Shown here one piece after another: positions 25,759-33,707 of a DNA stretch of 64,000 bases. The stretch is from positions 186,001 through 250,000 of the forward strand of contig NZ_JYJF01000001.1 of the NCBI RefSeq assembly GCF_000955975.1. The letters run 5' to 3'. The notes below the pieces were generated by a model that made no database searches, was not told the DNA's origin, and was given only the letters and a program-made list of their open reading frames with translations. Numbering within the stretch: the first letter of the stretch is position 1; every line of letters starts with the position of its first letter. Source of the DNA: Saccharothrix sp. ST-888 (GTDB lineage: Bacteria > Actinomycetota > Actinomycetes > Streptomycetales > Streptomycetaceae). The position numbers and the translations under genes were made by a program.

Positions 25759-26933
25759 GCGACCTCGCACTCGGACGCCTGGCAGACCTGACGGACAGTC
25801 ATCTCCCCTGCTACCTCTACGACCTCGGCGTCCTGCGCGAGCACGCTGCGGCCGTGCGGGCCGCGCTGCCCGATGGGGTCGAGCTGTACTACGCGGCCAA
25901 GGCCAATCCGGAACCGCAGCTGCTGGCCGCACTGCGCGACGCGGTGGACGGCTACGAGGTGTCCTCCGGCGGCGAGCTGGCCCACGTCCGGCAGGCCGTA
26001 CCGGACCGCCCGCTCGCCTTCGGCGGCCCCGGCAAGACCCCGGCCGAGATCGCCGAAGCACTGCGGATCGGCGTGCACCGCTGGCACGTGGAGAGCGAGC
26101 ACGAGCTGCGGCAGCTCGCCGCCCGGGCCACCGGCCCGGTGGACGTCCTGCTCCGGGCGAACCTGGCGGTCCACTCCGACGCACTCGACGGCGTCGCGCT
26201 GGCGATGGGCGGCCGTCCCACCTCCTTCGGCCTGGACCCCGACCGGATCGCCGACTGCCTGCGCCTGCTGGCCGAACCCGGCTTCGAGCTGCTGCGCCTG
26301 CGCGGCATCCACGCGCACCTGGCCAGCGGACTTGACGCGGAGGACCAGCTGACCGTCGCCGAGCAGATCGTCGACTGGTCGGTGGACCTCGCCGCCCGGC
26401 ACGGCCTGCCGATCACCGAGGTCAACGTCGGCGGCGGCATGGCCGTGGACTACGCCGACCCCACCGCCCGGTTCGACTGGACGGCCTTCGGCACCGGCCT
26501 CGCCAAGCTGCTGGCCCGCCACCCCGGGCTGACCCTGCGGATCGAGCCCGGCCGCGCGCTCACCGCGTACTGCGGCTGGTACGCGACCGAGGTGCTCGAC
26601 GTGAAGCAGAGCCACGGCGAGGACTTCGCCATCGTCCGCGGCGGCACCCACCACCTGCGCACCCCGGCCACCCGGGGCCACAGCCAGCCCTTCACCGTCC
26701 TGCCGGTCACCGGCTGGCCGCACCCGTGGCCGCGCCCCGCCGTCGGCACCGGCCGCGCCACCCTCTCCGGCCAGCTCTGCACCCCGAAGGACGTGCTGGC
26801 CCAGCAGGCCCCCGTCGACCGGCTGCGGGCCGGGGACCGCGTCCTGTTCGCCATGGCGGGCGCCTACGCCTGGAACATCTCGCACCACGAGTTCCTGATG
26901 CACCCGCGACCGGACTTCCACTTCCTCGGGTAG
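25755..26933 (+). CDS. Type III PLP-dependent decarboxylase (SbnH/LysA-like)
   Basis: 392 residues in the alanine-racemase/diaminopimelate-decarboxylase fold. The PLP lysine lies in YYAAKANPEP, the phosphate-binding Gly-rich loop in NVGGGMAVD, and the active-site Cys in GQLCTPKDVL. The N-terminus PCYLYDL resembles the staphyloferrin B decarboxylase SbnH, which decarboxylates an amino-acid unit during assembly. It could act on free ornithine, lysine or diaminopropionate, or on a citrate-linked intermediate; the sequence does not decide. It overlaps the second NIS gene (ATGA) and ends the cluster. Confidence 0.86.
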   Translation: MSDLALGRLADLTDSHLPCYLYDLGVLREHAAAVRAALPDGVELYYAAKANPEPQLLAALRDAVDGYEVSSGGELAHVRQAVPDRPLAFGGPGKTPAEIAEALRIGVHRWHVESEHELRQLAARATGPVDVLLRANLAVHSDALDGVALAMGGRPTSFGLDPDRIADCLRLLAEPGFELLRLRGIHAHLASGLDAEDQLTVAEQIVDWSVDLAARHGLPITEVNVGGGMAVDYADPTARFDWTAFGTGLAKLLARHPGLTLRIEPGRALTAYCGWYATEVLDVKQSHGEDFAIVRGGTHHLRTPATRGHSQPFTVLPVTGWPHPWPRPAVGTGRATLSGQLCTPKDVLAQQAPVDRLRAGDRVLFAMAGAYAWNISHHEFLMHPRPDFHFLG

Positions 26934-27049
26934 CCGGACCGCACCCGGGCGCGCCGCAGGGCTGCCGGTGCGGGGCACGCTGCCGGGCCCGGCGCGAACC
27001 CTGATCGCACGGACGTGCGAGAGTGGTAGCAGCGGAAGGGAGTGCGCAG

Positions 27050-27853
27050 GTGCTGATGGAGAAGGTGGCGGAGATCCTCGCCGAGGTGTCGGCCGAGGTG
27101 GTCGAGCCCCGCTTCCGGGCACTGGCCGACGGCGAGGTCATGGAGAAGGCCCCCGGGGACCTGGTGACCATAGCCGACCGGGAGGCCGAGGTGATCATCT
27201 CCCGGCGGCTGCGCGAGCTGCTCCCCGTCCCGGTGGTCGGCGAGGAGGCGGTGGCCGCCGACCCCTCGCTGGCGCGGGCCCTGGTCGAGGAGCCGGCGGT
27301 CTGGCTGGTCGACCCGGTGGACGGGACCTCCAACTTCGTCGCGGGCCGTCCCGACTTCGCCGTGATGGCCTCGCTGGTCCGCGCCGGCCAGGCCGTCGCC
27401 GCCTGGATCTGGCAGCCGATGTCCCAGACCGCCTACAGCGCCGAACTCGGCGCGGGCGCCTGGCGGGACGGGCACCGGCTGGTCCGCCGCCCCACCGACG
27501 ACGCCCCGGAGAAGTGGCGCGGCACGCTCAAGAGCCGCTACCTCGACCCGGCCGAGCACCACCGGATGCTGACCAGCGCCCGCGTCTTCGGCCAGGTCTC
27601 CGGGGGCCTGCGCTCGGCCGGGATGGAGTACCCGCTGATCGCCGAGGGCGAGCAGGAGTTCATCCTCTACTGGCGCACCCTGCCCTGGGACCACGCCCCC
27701 GGCTCGCTGCTGATCACCGAGTCCGGCGGCGTCTCCGCCCGGCTGAGCGGCTCCCCGTACCGCCCCGACCCGCCCGGCGGCGAGGACGGCCTGCTGGTCG
27801 CGGCCGACCCCGCGGTCTGGGAGCACACCCGCGAGATCCTGCTCGGCCGCTGA
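27050..27853 (+). CDS. Inositol monophosphatase-family phosphatase
   Basis: 267 residues. The metal-binding motifs are present: GEEAV (Glu), WLVDPVDGTSNF (the DPxDGTxNF signature) and WDHAPG near the C-terminus. Enzymes of this Mg2+-dependent family act on inositol phosphate, histidinol phosphate or PAP/fructose bisphosphate. The substrate is not certain; the family is also common for bacterial histidinol-phosphatase. GAAGGGAG precedes the GTG at 27050; a GTG at 27023 and an ATG at 27056 are alternatives. It follows the siderophore cluster by 116 bases but has no evident link to it. Confidence 0.84.
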   Translation: MLMEKVAEILAEVSAEVVEPRFRALADGEVMEKAPGDLVTIADREAEVIISRRLRELLPVPVVGEEAVAADPSLARALVEEPAVWLVDPVDGTSNFVAGRPDFAVMASLVRAGQAVAAWIWQPMSQTAYSAELGAGAWRDGHRLVRRPTDDAPEKWRGTLKSRYLDPAEHHRMLTSARVFGQVSGGLRSAGMEYPLIAEGEQEFILYWRTLPWDHAPGSLLITESGGVSARLSGSPYRPDPPGGEDGLLVAADPAVWEHTREILLGR

Positions 27854-27912
27854 CCCGGCGGCCGGCCGCCGTGCCGGCCACCAGCGGTCAGCGGAGCACC
27901 GGAGCACCGGAG

Positions 27913-29115
27913 TCACCAGAGCACCGGCAGCCGCTCCGGTAGCCGCTTGATGAACCCCGGACGCCACGCCAGCTGCTCGATCGGCAGCGCCGGACGCAGC
28001 TCGGGCAGCCGTTCCACCAGCGCCTGGAGCGCGATCTCGGCGTGTGTGCGGCCCAGCGCGGAGGCCGGGCAGAAGTGCCGCCCCGCGCCGAAGGCGAGGT
28101 GCGGGTTGGACGCGCGGTCGAAGTCGATCCGCTCCGGCTCCGGGAACACCTCGGGGTCGTGGTTGGCGCCCTCGATCAGCACCAGCACCAGCTCGCCCGC
28201 CCGGACCAGCACCTCCCCCAGCTGCACATCGGCCGTTGCGAGCCGGGGCAGCGCGTCCCCGATCGACAGGTTGTAGCGCAGCAGCTCCTCCACGGCGGGG
28301 GCGATCACGGTCGGCTCGCTTCGCAGCCGGTCGGCCAGTTCGGGCCGCTGGAGCAGCGCGATGACGGCGTGCAACAGGAAGGCCGAGGTGGAGACCGTAC
28401 CGGCGCCGAAGAGCGAGAGGGCGACGGTGGCGAGCAGGTCGTCGTCGACCCGGTCCGAGACGTCCGGCGAGCGGCGCAGTTCGACGAACCGGCCGAGCAG
28501 GCCGTCCGTGGGCGCGGGGTCGGCGTTCAGCCGGTCCAGCAGGTAGCCGAGGTCCTTGTACCAGTTGGGCGTCGAGCCCTCGAAGGGCTCGGGGCTGGTC
28601 ACGAAGGCGAGGTCGATCCCGGACGTCAGCCGTCGCCAGTCGTCGGCCGGTATGCCGAGCAGTCGGCAGTGCAGTGCGGCGGAGTACGGCTCGGCGAAGC
28701 CGTCGCGCAGGTCGGCCGGTGCGCCCTGGGCCACCAGGCGGTCGATCAGCCGGTGCGCCTCGGCCTCCAGCCAACCGCCCAGCTCCGGGTCGGCGCGTGG
28801 GGAGAGGGTCTTCATGACGGCGTTCCGCAGCCCGGCGCTGTTGATGCGGCCCATGTTGTCGACCACCTCGGGCGGGATGGTCAGCGCGTACTGGCGCGGC
28901 ACGCCGGGGTTGGCGGTGTCCTTGAGGCTGAACCGGTCGTCCTCCAGCACCTGCCTGGCCAGCGCGTAGCTGCTGACCAGCCAGGCGTCGTCGCCCGTCA
29001 TGGTGCGGACCTTGGCCACCGGATGCTTCTCCCGCAGCCGGACGGCCTCCTCGGGCAGCACGTCGCCGCGGCGGGAGAGCGGGAAGACGGACTCGTACGG
29101 CACACTCGTGGTCAT
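27913..29115 (-). CDS. Cytochrome P450, CYP121-like (mycocyclosin synthase family)
   Basis: 400 residues. The heme Cys349 lies in HLAFGAGRHFC, and the ExxR is EELLR (276-280). The I-helix is FGAGTVST with no acid/alcohol pair, as in CYP121. Recalled CYP121A1 segments match closely: TGDDAWLVSSYAL, GAPADLR, DALPRLATADVQ, VLVRAGELVLVL.EGAN and the last residues PERLPVLW. CYP121 joins the two tyrosine rings of cyclo(Tyr-Tyr) into mycocyclosin. One key residue differs: CYP121 Arg386 corresponds to Lys390 here. AGGAGA precedes the ATG. It lies 66 bases after the cyclodipeptide synthase on the same strand, the same pairing as Rv2275-Rv2276 in Mycobacterium tuberculosis. Confidence 0.9.
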   Translation of the reverse strand: MTTSVPYESVFPLSRRGDVLPEEAVRLREKHPVAKVRTMTGDDAWLVSSYALARQVLEDDRFSLKDTANPGVPRQYALTIPPEVVDNMGRINSAGLRNAVMKTLSPRADPELGGWLEAEAHRLIDRLVAQGAPADLRDGFAEPYSAALHCRLLGIPADDWRRLTSGIDLAFVTSPEPFEGSTPNWYKDLGYLLDRLNADPAPTDGLLGRFVELRRSPDVSDRVDDDLLATVALSLFGAGTVSTSAFLLHAVIALLQRPELADRLRSEPTVIAPAVEELLRYNLSIGDALPRLATADVQLGEVLVRAGELVLVLIEGANHDPEVFPEPERIDFDRASNPHLAFGAGRHFCPASALGRTHAEIALQALVERLPELRPALPIEQLAWRPGFIKRLPERLPVLW

Positions 29116-29181
29116 CTCTGGTGTTCTCCTCGGTGGTTGGTGCGGATCGGGTGGCGCGGATCGGGTGGCGCGGCCGCCCGG

Positions 29182-29916
29182 CTAGGCGGCATCGGTCTGC
29201 GGGCCCAGGTGCGGCCGGACCACGGCGTACGCCTGCCCGGCCACCGCCCGCAGGCCCTCGTCTCGCCCGAACAGCACCGGGGTGAGCGGCAGTTCGGCGT
29301 GGTAGCAGGAGACCGAGGAGGGCACGCCGAGCAGGCTCGGGGTGTCCAGGAAGAACGGCAGCTCGGCCGTGATGTACGCGACCCCGGCGGCCAGTTGGGC
29401 CGAGGACGGCGCCCCGTCCCCGGGCAGTCGGGCGGCCAGGAAGGACCGGGCCATGGACTCGGCGGCGTCCCGCAGGAGTTGGTCGGTCTCCAGCGCGTCC
29501 TGCACGGCGCGGCGCAGGCGCAGGTACGCCGGCGCGGTGCCGAACTCGGAGAGCGCGTGGATACCGACGCCGCTGCGGCCGGACTCCTCGACGCCGCGCC
29601 GGACCCGCCGGCGGGTGGCCTTGACCTCCTTGTCGGCCCGCCGCAGGGCGTGTTCGGCCGGATAGCCGCAGACCGTGAACTGGGCGTCCACATGGAGATC
29701 GGCGTAGACGATGTCCACCGCGTCGAAGGACTGCCGCGACCAGAGCAGCAGTTCGGTGATCCGCCGGTGGCTGAAGTAGCTGTTCCCCGGGCTGACGCCG
29801 ATCAGCAGGTGGTCGCCGCGGTCCCAGACCGCCCGGCAGCGGTCGGAGAAGGGCCGGGCTTCGAAGAGCGGCGGCGTGGTACTCGGACGTGTGGTGCTCA
29901 GGAGCGTGTTGCTCAT
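29182..29916 (-). CDS. Cyclodipeptide synthase, NYH subfamily
   Basis: 244 residues. It takes two aminoacyl-tRNAs and forms a 2,5-diketopiperazine. Residues equivalent to those of AlbC are all present: Ser42 (aminoacyl-enzyme) and Asn45 in GVSPGNSYFS, Tyr181 and Glu185 in YITAELPFF, and Tyr205-His206 in CYH, so it is in the NYH subfamily. The basic patch KEVKATRRRVRRG fits tRNA binding. The length matches AlbC (239). GGAGG lies just upstream of the ATG at 29916. With the CYP121-like P450 next to it, cyclo(Tyr-Tyr) is the first guess for the product; the specificity pockets would have to be compared to be sure. Confidence 0.92.
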   Translation of the reverse strand: MSNTLLSTTRPSTTPPLFEARPFSDRCRAVWDRGDHLLIGVSPGNSYFSHRRITELLLWSRQSFDAVDIVYADLHVDAQFTVCGYPAEHALRRADKEVKATRRRVRRGVEESGRSGVGIHALSEFGTAPAYLRLRRAVQDALETDQLLRDAAESMARSFLAARLPGDGAPSSAQLAAGVAYITAELPFFLDTPSLLGVPSSVSCYHAELPLTPVLFGRDEGLRAVAGQAYAVVRPHLGPQTDAA

Positions 29917-29936
29917 ACCGCGGCCTCCGCGTCGCA

Positions 29937-30516
29937 GGACTGAGTGCACTGAAGTGGGTTCGGGCAGGGTGGAGCCGGCACTGGCGCGTGGGGGCGTTCG
30001 GCGCGGGTCCGGCTGCCGACGGGCACACCGGATCACCGGGTTGGGGTGACTCCGGGCAGGCGGCTCTGCCGGCCGGTCCGGGGCAGGGTGCCGCGCCGGA
30101 CGGGTCGAGCTGGGGGGCCGGACCGACTACGAGAGGGACGTGCCGGCGGTCCTACGAGAACGGCGCCGGTGCCGCCGGCCCGGGTTCTTCGGGTCGACAG
30201 GCCGCAGGGACCGCGGGTTCGAGGTCGCGCAAGGCGAATCCCCCTTGCGCCGCGAGTCCCGAGGAGCCGTGTGCTCCTGGTGTGGCGGCGGCTACAAGAA
30301 GTTACCGCCGGTGATCACCGGATCCGCAAGCCCGGTCGGGCCGATGGCCGGATGTGGCCCCGCTATGGCCTGATCCGGCTGGACAAGGCGCCGAACCGTA
30401 TGTTCACGGATGCTTCGGCGCCGGCCCGCTACCGGTCGGCGGCACCTGCCGCCAGTGTGCGTTCCTCCAGGCGACGGGCCCGAAGCCGCGCAAAGTCTGG
30501 CGACCGGCAACACTAC
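29937..30516. other. 580-base stretch without a convincing gene
   Basis: This is the upstream region of the cyclodipeptide synthase and the downstream region of the decarboxylase. I see a perfect hairpin GCGCAAGG/CCTTGCGC (about 30225-30248), a weaker CGGCGG...CCGCCG pair just after it, and two short plus-strand stretches in different frames with CxxC motifs (CSWCGG near 30270-30287; GGTCRQCAFLQ near 30440-30475). These could be the remains of a small zinc-ribbon gene. No promoter was confidently located. Confidence 0.35.
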
Positions 30517-30529
30517 TGACGTATCGTCA
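30517..30529. promoter_or_regulatory. Short palindrome at the 3' end of the decarboxylase gene
   Basis: TGACG-TAT-CGTCA is a perfect 13-base palindrome that includes the decarboxylase stop codon. It may be chance or a repressor site; a weaker relative (TGACACATCGTCA) is found near 50440. Confidence 0.2.
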
Positions 30530-32116
30530 GATATTCCGCTCCAGCTCCCTTCCGGTCCGGACCACGGTGTCGAGCAGCGCAGCGACTTCGGCCGCCGAGG
30601 TGTTCGGATTGAGCAGGGTCAGCTTCAGCCGGACCCGCCCCGGGCCCGTGCCCGGCAGCTCGGTCCGGCCCACCACGGCCCGGCCCTCGCGGAGCAGCAC
30701 CCGGCGCAGCTCGGCGTTGAACCGGTCGGCGAACTGATCGGCGGACCGGTCGGCCGCCGCCGGGCCGAGCGGGCCCGGCGGAACGGGGCAGGTCGGCAGG
30801 TAGCGGAACACCACGGTGCTCAGGATCGGCTCGCAGTGCAGGTCGAGGGCCGGTTCGGCACGGATCGCCGCCGCGGCGGAGCAGGCCAGTTCGTGACAGG
30901 TGTCGACAAGTCGGCCCAGGCCGCGGCGGCCGAAGGTCCGGAGCGTGACGGCGATCTTGAAGGCGTCGGCCCGGCGGGTGGTGCGCAGCGAGAGGCCGAG
31001 CAGGCTCGGGTAGCCGGCCTGCTCGTCGTCGGCGGGGTTGAGGTAGACGGCGCGCCGGGCGAGCGAGGCGTAGGTCTGTGCCCGGCGGACCAGGAAGACC
31101 CCGGCGGCGGCGGGCTGCCAGCCCAGTTTGTGCCAGTCGAGCGCGACCGAGTCGGCGCGGGCGATGCCGTCGAGCAGCGGGGCGAGGCGGTCGGAGAGCA
31201 GTGCGCCGCCGCCGTACGCCGCGTCCGCGTGCAGCCAGGCGTCGTACTCGGCGGCCAGGTCGGCGATCGCGTGCAGCGGGTCGATCCCGCCGGTGTCGGT
31301 GGTCCCGGCGGTGGCGACCACGGCGATCGGCGTCGCCCCGTCGGCCACCGACGCGGCCAGCGAGTCGGCGAGGCGGTCGGGGTCCATCCGCAGTTCGCGG
31401 TCGACCGGGACGGTGACCACCGCGCGCTCGCCGAGGCCGAGCAGGGCGGCGGCGCGCTGGACGGAGAAGTGCGCCGCCTCGGAGGCGAAGATCCTGGGAC
31501 GTGCGCCCGCGGGCAGGCCGTCCAGTTCCACGCTGCGGCCGCCGCCGAGGACCTGGTCGCGCGCCAGCATCAGGCCCATCAGATTGGACTCGGTGCCGCC
31601 GGAGGTGAGGACGCCGGCGGCCGACTCCGGCCGGTAGCCGACCAGTTCGGCGAGCTCGCCGATCAGGGCCGTCTCCAGGGCGGTGGCGGCGGGCGCCTGG
31701 TCCCAGGAGTCCAGCGAGGGGTTGAGGGCGGAGACGGCGAGGTCGGCGGCGACCGCGACGGCCAGCGGCGGGCCGTGCAGGTGCGCGGCGCAGGACGGGT
31801 CGGCGGGGTCGGCGCTGCCGTACGCGAGCAGTTCGGTCAGGCGCAGCAGCGCGTCCTCGTCGGCCTTCTCGCCCGACTCGGTGCTGTCCCAGACGTATCC
31901 GAAGGCGCCTTCGAACTGCCGGGCGAGCGCCTCCGGTTCACCGGCCGGGATCGGGCCGCCCCGGCGCTCGGCCCCCACTTCCATGGCGGTCAGCGCCAGT
32001 TCGACCAGTTCGCGCAGGGCCGCCGGGCCGTGCACCCCGCCGGACAGGGGGACCTGCTCGCCGGAGGGCTCCATGCCGCGATCCCGTTCCCTTCCGCTCG
32101 ACTCCCCGCCGTTCAC
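30527..32116 (-). CDS. ddc: PLP-dependent L-2,4-diaminobutyrate decarboxylase
   Basis: 529 residues, a group II (aromatic/glutamate-type) decarboxylase. The PLP lysine is in DWHKLGWQP, with LTSGGTESNLMGLMLAR and HADAAYGGG as the cofactor-binding motifs. Fused functionally with the preceding aminotransferase, it fits the RhbA-RhbB/Dat-Ddc pathway: aspartate semialdehyde to 2,4-diaminobutyrate to 1,3-diaminopropane, a building block of schizokinen- and rhizobactin-type siderophores. The GTG at 32116 overlaps the aminotransferase stop (GTGA); an ATG at 32074 is an alternative start. Its iron control comes from the box upstream of the aminotransferase. Confidence 0.84.
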   Translation of the reverse strand: MNGGESSGRERDRGMEPSGEQVPLSGGVHGPAALRELVELALTAMEVGAERRGGPIPAGEPEALARQFEGAFGYVWDSTESGEKADEDALLRLTELLAYGSADPADPSCAAHLHGPPLAVAVAADLAVSALNPSLDSWDQAPAATALETALIGELAELVGYRPESAAGVLTSGGTESNLMGLMLARDQVLGGGRSVELDGLPAGARPRIFASEAAHFSVQRAAALLGLGERAVVTVPVDRELRMDPDRLADSLAASVADGATPIAVVATAGTTDTGGIDPLHAIADLAAEYDAWLHADAAYGGGALLSDRLAPLLDGIARADSVALDWHKLGWQPAAAGVFLVRRAQTYASLARRAVYLNPADDEQAGYPSLLGLSLRTTRRADAFKIAVTLRTFGRRGLGRLVDTCHELACSAAAAIRAEPALDLHCEPILSTVVFRYLPTCPVPPGPLGPAAADRSADQFADRFNAELRRVLLREGRAVVGRTELPGTGPGRVRLKLTLLNPNTSAAEVAALLDTVVRTGRELERNI

Positions 32117-33522
32117 GCCTGGCCCGCGGGGCCCTCGACTGCGGCGGACTCGGCCGAGGCGGACTCGATCGCGTCCGCGAGCCGGTCGAGGACCGCCTCG
32201 GCCTGCTCGTCGGTGATGGTCAGCGGCGGCAGCAGGCGCAGTACCGCGTCGTGGCGTCCGCCGAGTTCCACGATCAGGCCCCGCTGGAGGCAGGCGGCAC
32301 GGACCCGGACGGCCAGCTGCGGGTCGGCCGGGTACGCGCCGCAGGTGTCCGGCTCGCCGCTCGGGTCGACCAGTTCGACGCCGAGCATCAGCCCGCGCCC
32401 CCGGACGTCCCCGATCACGGGCAGGCGGCCGCTGAGTCCTCGCAGCCGGTCCGCGATCCGGACGCCCACCAGTGCGGCCCGTTCGGCCAGTCCGTTGGCG
32501 GCCACGAAGCGCAGGGTGGCGGCGCCGGCGGCCATCGCGAGCGTGTTGCCCCGGAAGGTGCCGGTGTGCGCGCCGGGGTGCCAGCCGTCGTACTCCTCGC
32601 GGTAGACGACGACCGCGAGCGGCAGGCTGCCGCCGATCGCCTTGGAGAGCACCATGGCGTCCGGGACGATGCCGCTGTGCTCGACCGCCCACATCGCGCC
32701 GGTCCGGCCCACCCCGGTCTGCACCTCGTCCACGATCAGCGGGATGCCGCGCTCGGCGGTGATCCGCCGCATCTCGCGCAGCCAGCCGTCGGGGGCGGGC
32801 ACCACTCCGCCCTCGCCCTGCACCGCCTCCAGGATCATCGCGGCGGGCGGCAGCACGCCCCCGGCGGGGTCGTCGAGCAGCCGCTCGATGTAGGTCGCGC
32901 CGAGCCCCGCACCCTGCTCGCCGAGCCCGAACGGGCAGCGGTAGGCGTACGGGTACGGCAGCCTGGTGACCTCTCCCCCGCTGGGCAGCGGGGACTTGAT
33001 GCCGACGTTGCCGGTGACCGCCAGCGCGCCGGCCGTCATGCCGTGGTACGCCCCGGTGAAGGCGAGCGCACCGCGCCGCCCGGTGGCGGTCTGCATCAGC
33101 TTGAGCGCGGCCTCGACCGCGTCCGTCCCGGCGGGGCCGCAGAAGTGCACCCGGCCCTGCTCGGCGAACTCCTGCGGCAGGCTCTCGAACAGGGTGGTGG
33201 TGAAGTCGTCCTTCTCCGCGGTGGCGAGGTCGAGCAGGTGCAGCGGGGCGCCGCTGTCCAGGGTGCGGCGGATCGCTTCCAGCACCACCGGGTGGTTGTG
33301 ACCGAGCGCCAGCGTGCCCGCGCCGGAGAGGCAGTCGAGGTAGCGCCGCCCGTCCGCACCCTCCACCGTCATGCCGTTGGCGCGCACCGGCACGATGGGG
33401 AACGAGCGCGCGTACGTACGGGCGGCCGACTCGCGGATGCGCTGGCGGCGCAGGATCCCGTCGCCGGCCCCGGGCCCAGGGGTGTGAGCGGTCGACCCGG
33501 CGGTGTGGGCGGTCAGCGTCAA
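32113..33522 (-). CDS. dat: Diaminobutyrate--2-oxoglutarate aminotransferase
   Basis: 469 residues, a class III PLP aminotransferase. It shows GPAGTDAVEAALKL (phosphate binding), GAYHGMTAGAL, IVDEVQTGVGRTG and the PLP lysine in VLSKAIGGSLPLAVV, resembling RhbA/EctB/Dat enzymes that aminate aspartate semialdehyde to L-2,4-diaminobutyrate. An ectoine role is unlikely because no ectA or ectC is next to it and a decarboxylase follows. The TTG start has GGGAG six bases upstream. An iron box lies 20 bases upstream of the start, so the pair should be induced by iron starvation. Confidence 0.86.
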   Translation of the reverse strand: MTLTAHTAGSTAHTPGPGAGDGILRRQRIRESAARTYARSFPIVPVRANGMTVEGADGRRYLDCLSGAGTLALGHNHPVVLEAIRRTLDSGAPLHLLDLATAEKDDFTTTLFESLPQEFAEQGRVHFCGPAGTDAVEAALKLMQTATGRRGALAFTGAYHGMTAGALAVTGNVGIKSPLPSGGEVTRLPYPYAYRCPFGLGEQGAGLGATYIERLLDDPAGGVLPPAAMILEAVQGEGGVVPAPDGWLREMRRITAERGIPLIVDEVQTGVGRTGAMWAVEHSGIVPDAMVLSKAIGGSLPLAVVVYREEYDGWHPGAHTGTFRGNTLAMAAGAATLRFVAANGLAERAALVGVRIADRLRGLSGRLPVIGDVRGRGLMLGVELVDPSGEPDTCGAYPADPQLAVRVRAACLQRGLIVELGGRHDAVLRLLPPLTITDEQAEAVLDRLADAIESASAESAAVEGPAGQA

Positions 33523-33541
33523 GGAGAGCTCCCAAGTGAAG

Positions 33542-33560
33542 TTAGGTTAGGCTAACTTTA
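33542..33560. promoter_or_regulatory. Iron box (DmdR/IdeR type) of the dat-ddc operon
   Basis: TTAGGTTAGGCTAACTTTA matches 17 of 19 bases of the consensus iron box. It is 20 bases upstream of the dat start codon and shows that this amine-supply operon belongs to the iron regulon. Confidence 0.88.
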
Positions 33561-33707
33561 CTCTCCTGGCCTGCCCGGTCCGCCCGTCACCCCGAACTCC
33601 ACCCGATCGGGTGATGCACCCTCACCTCCCCCAACGACCGGACACCGCTCGAGGTCACGTACGCTGCCGCCGTGAGACCCCGGAGCCCGGAGCGCGAGGA
33701 GCCGCCG

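Noticed and set aside
30200..30290. A tRNA-like GGGTTCGA near 30208.
   Set aside because: No acceptor stem, anticodon arm or correct spacing could be placed around it.
32113..33522. The aminotransferase as the ectoine enzyme EctB.
   Set aside because: No ectA or ectC is adjacent, the partner is a decarboxylase, and the operon has an iron box rather than an osmotic setting.
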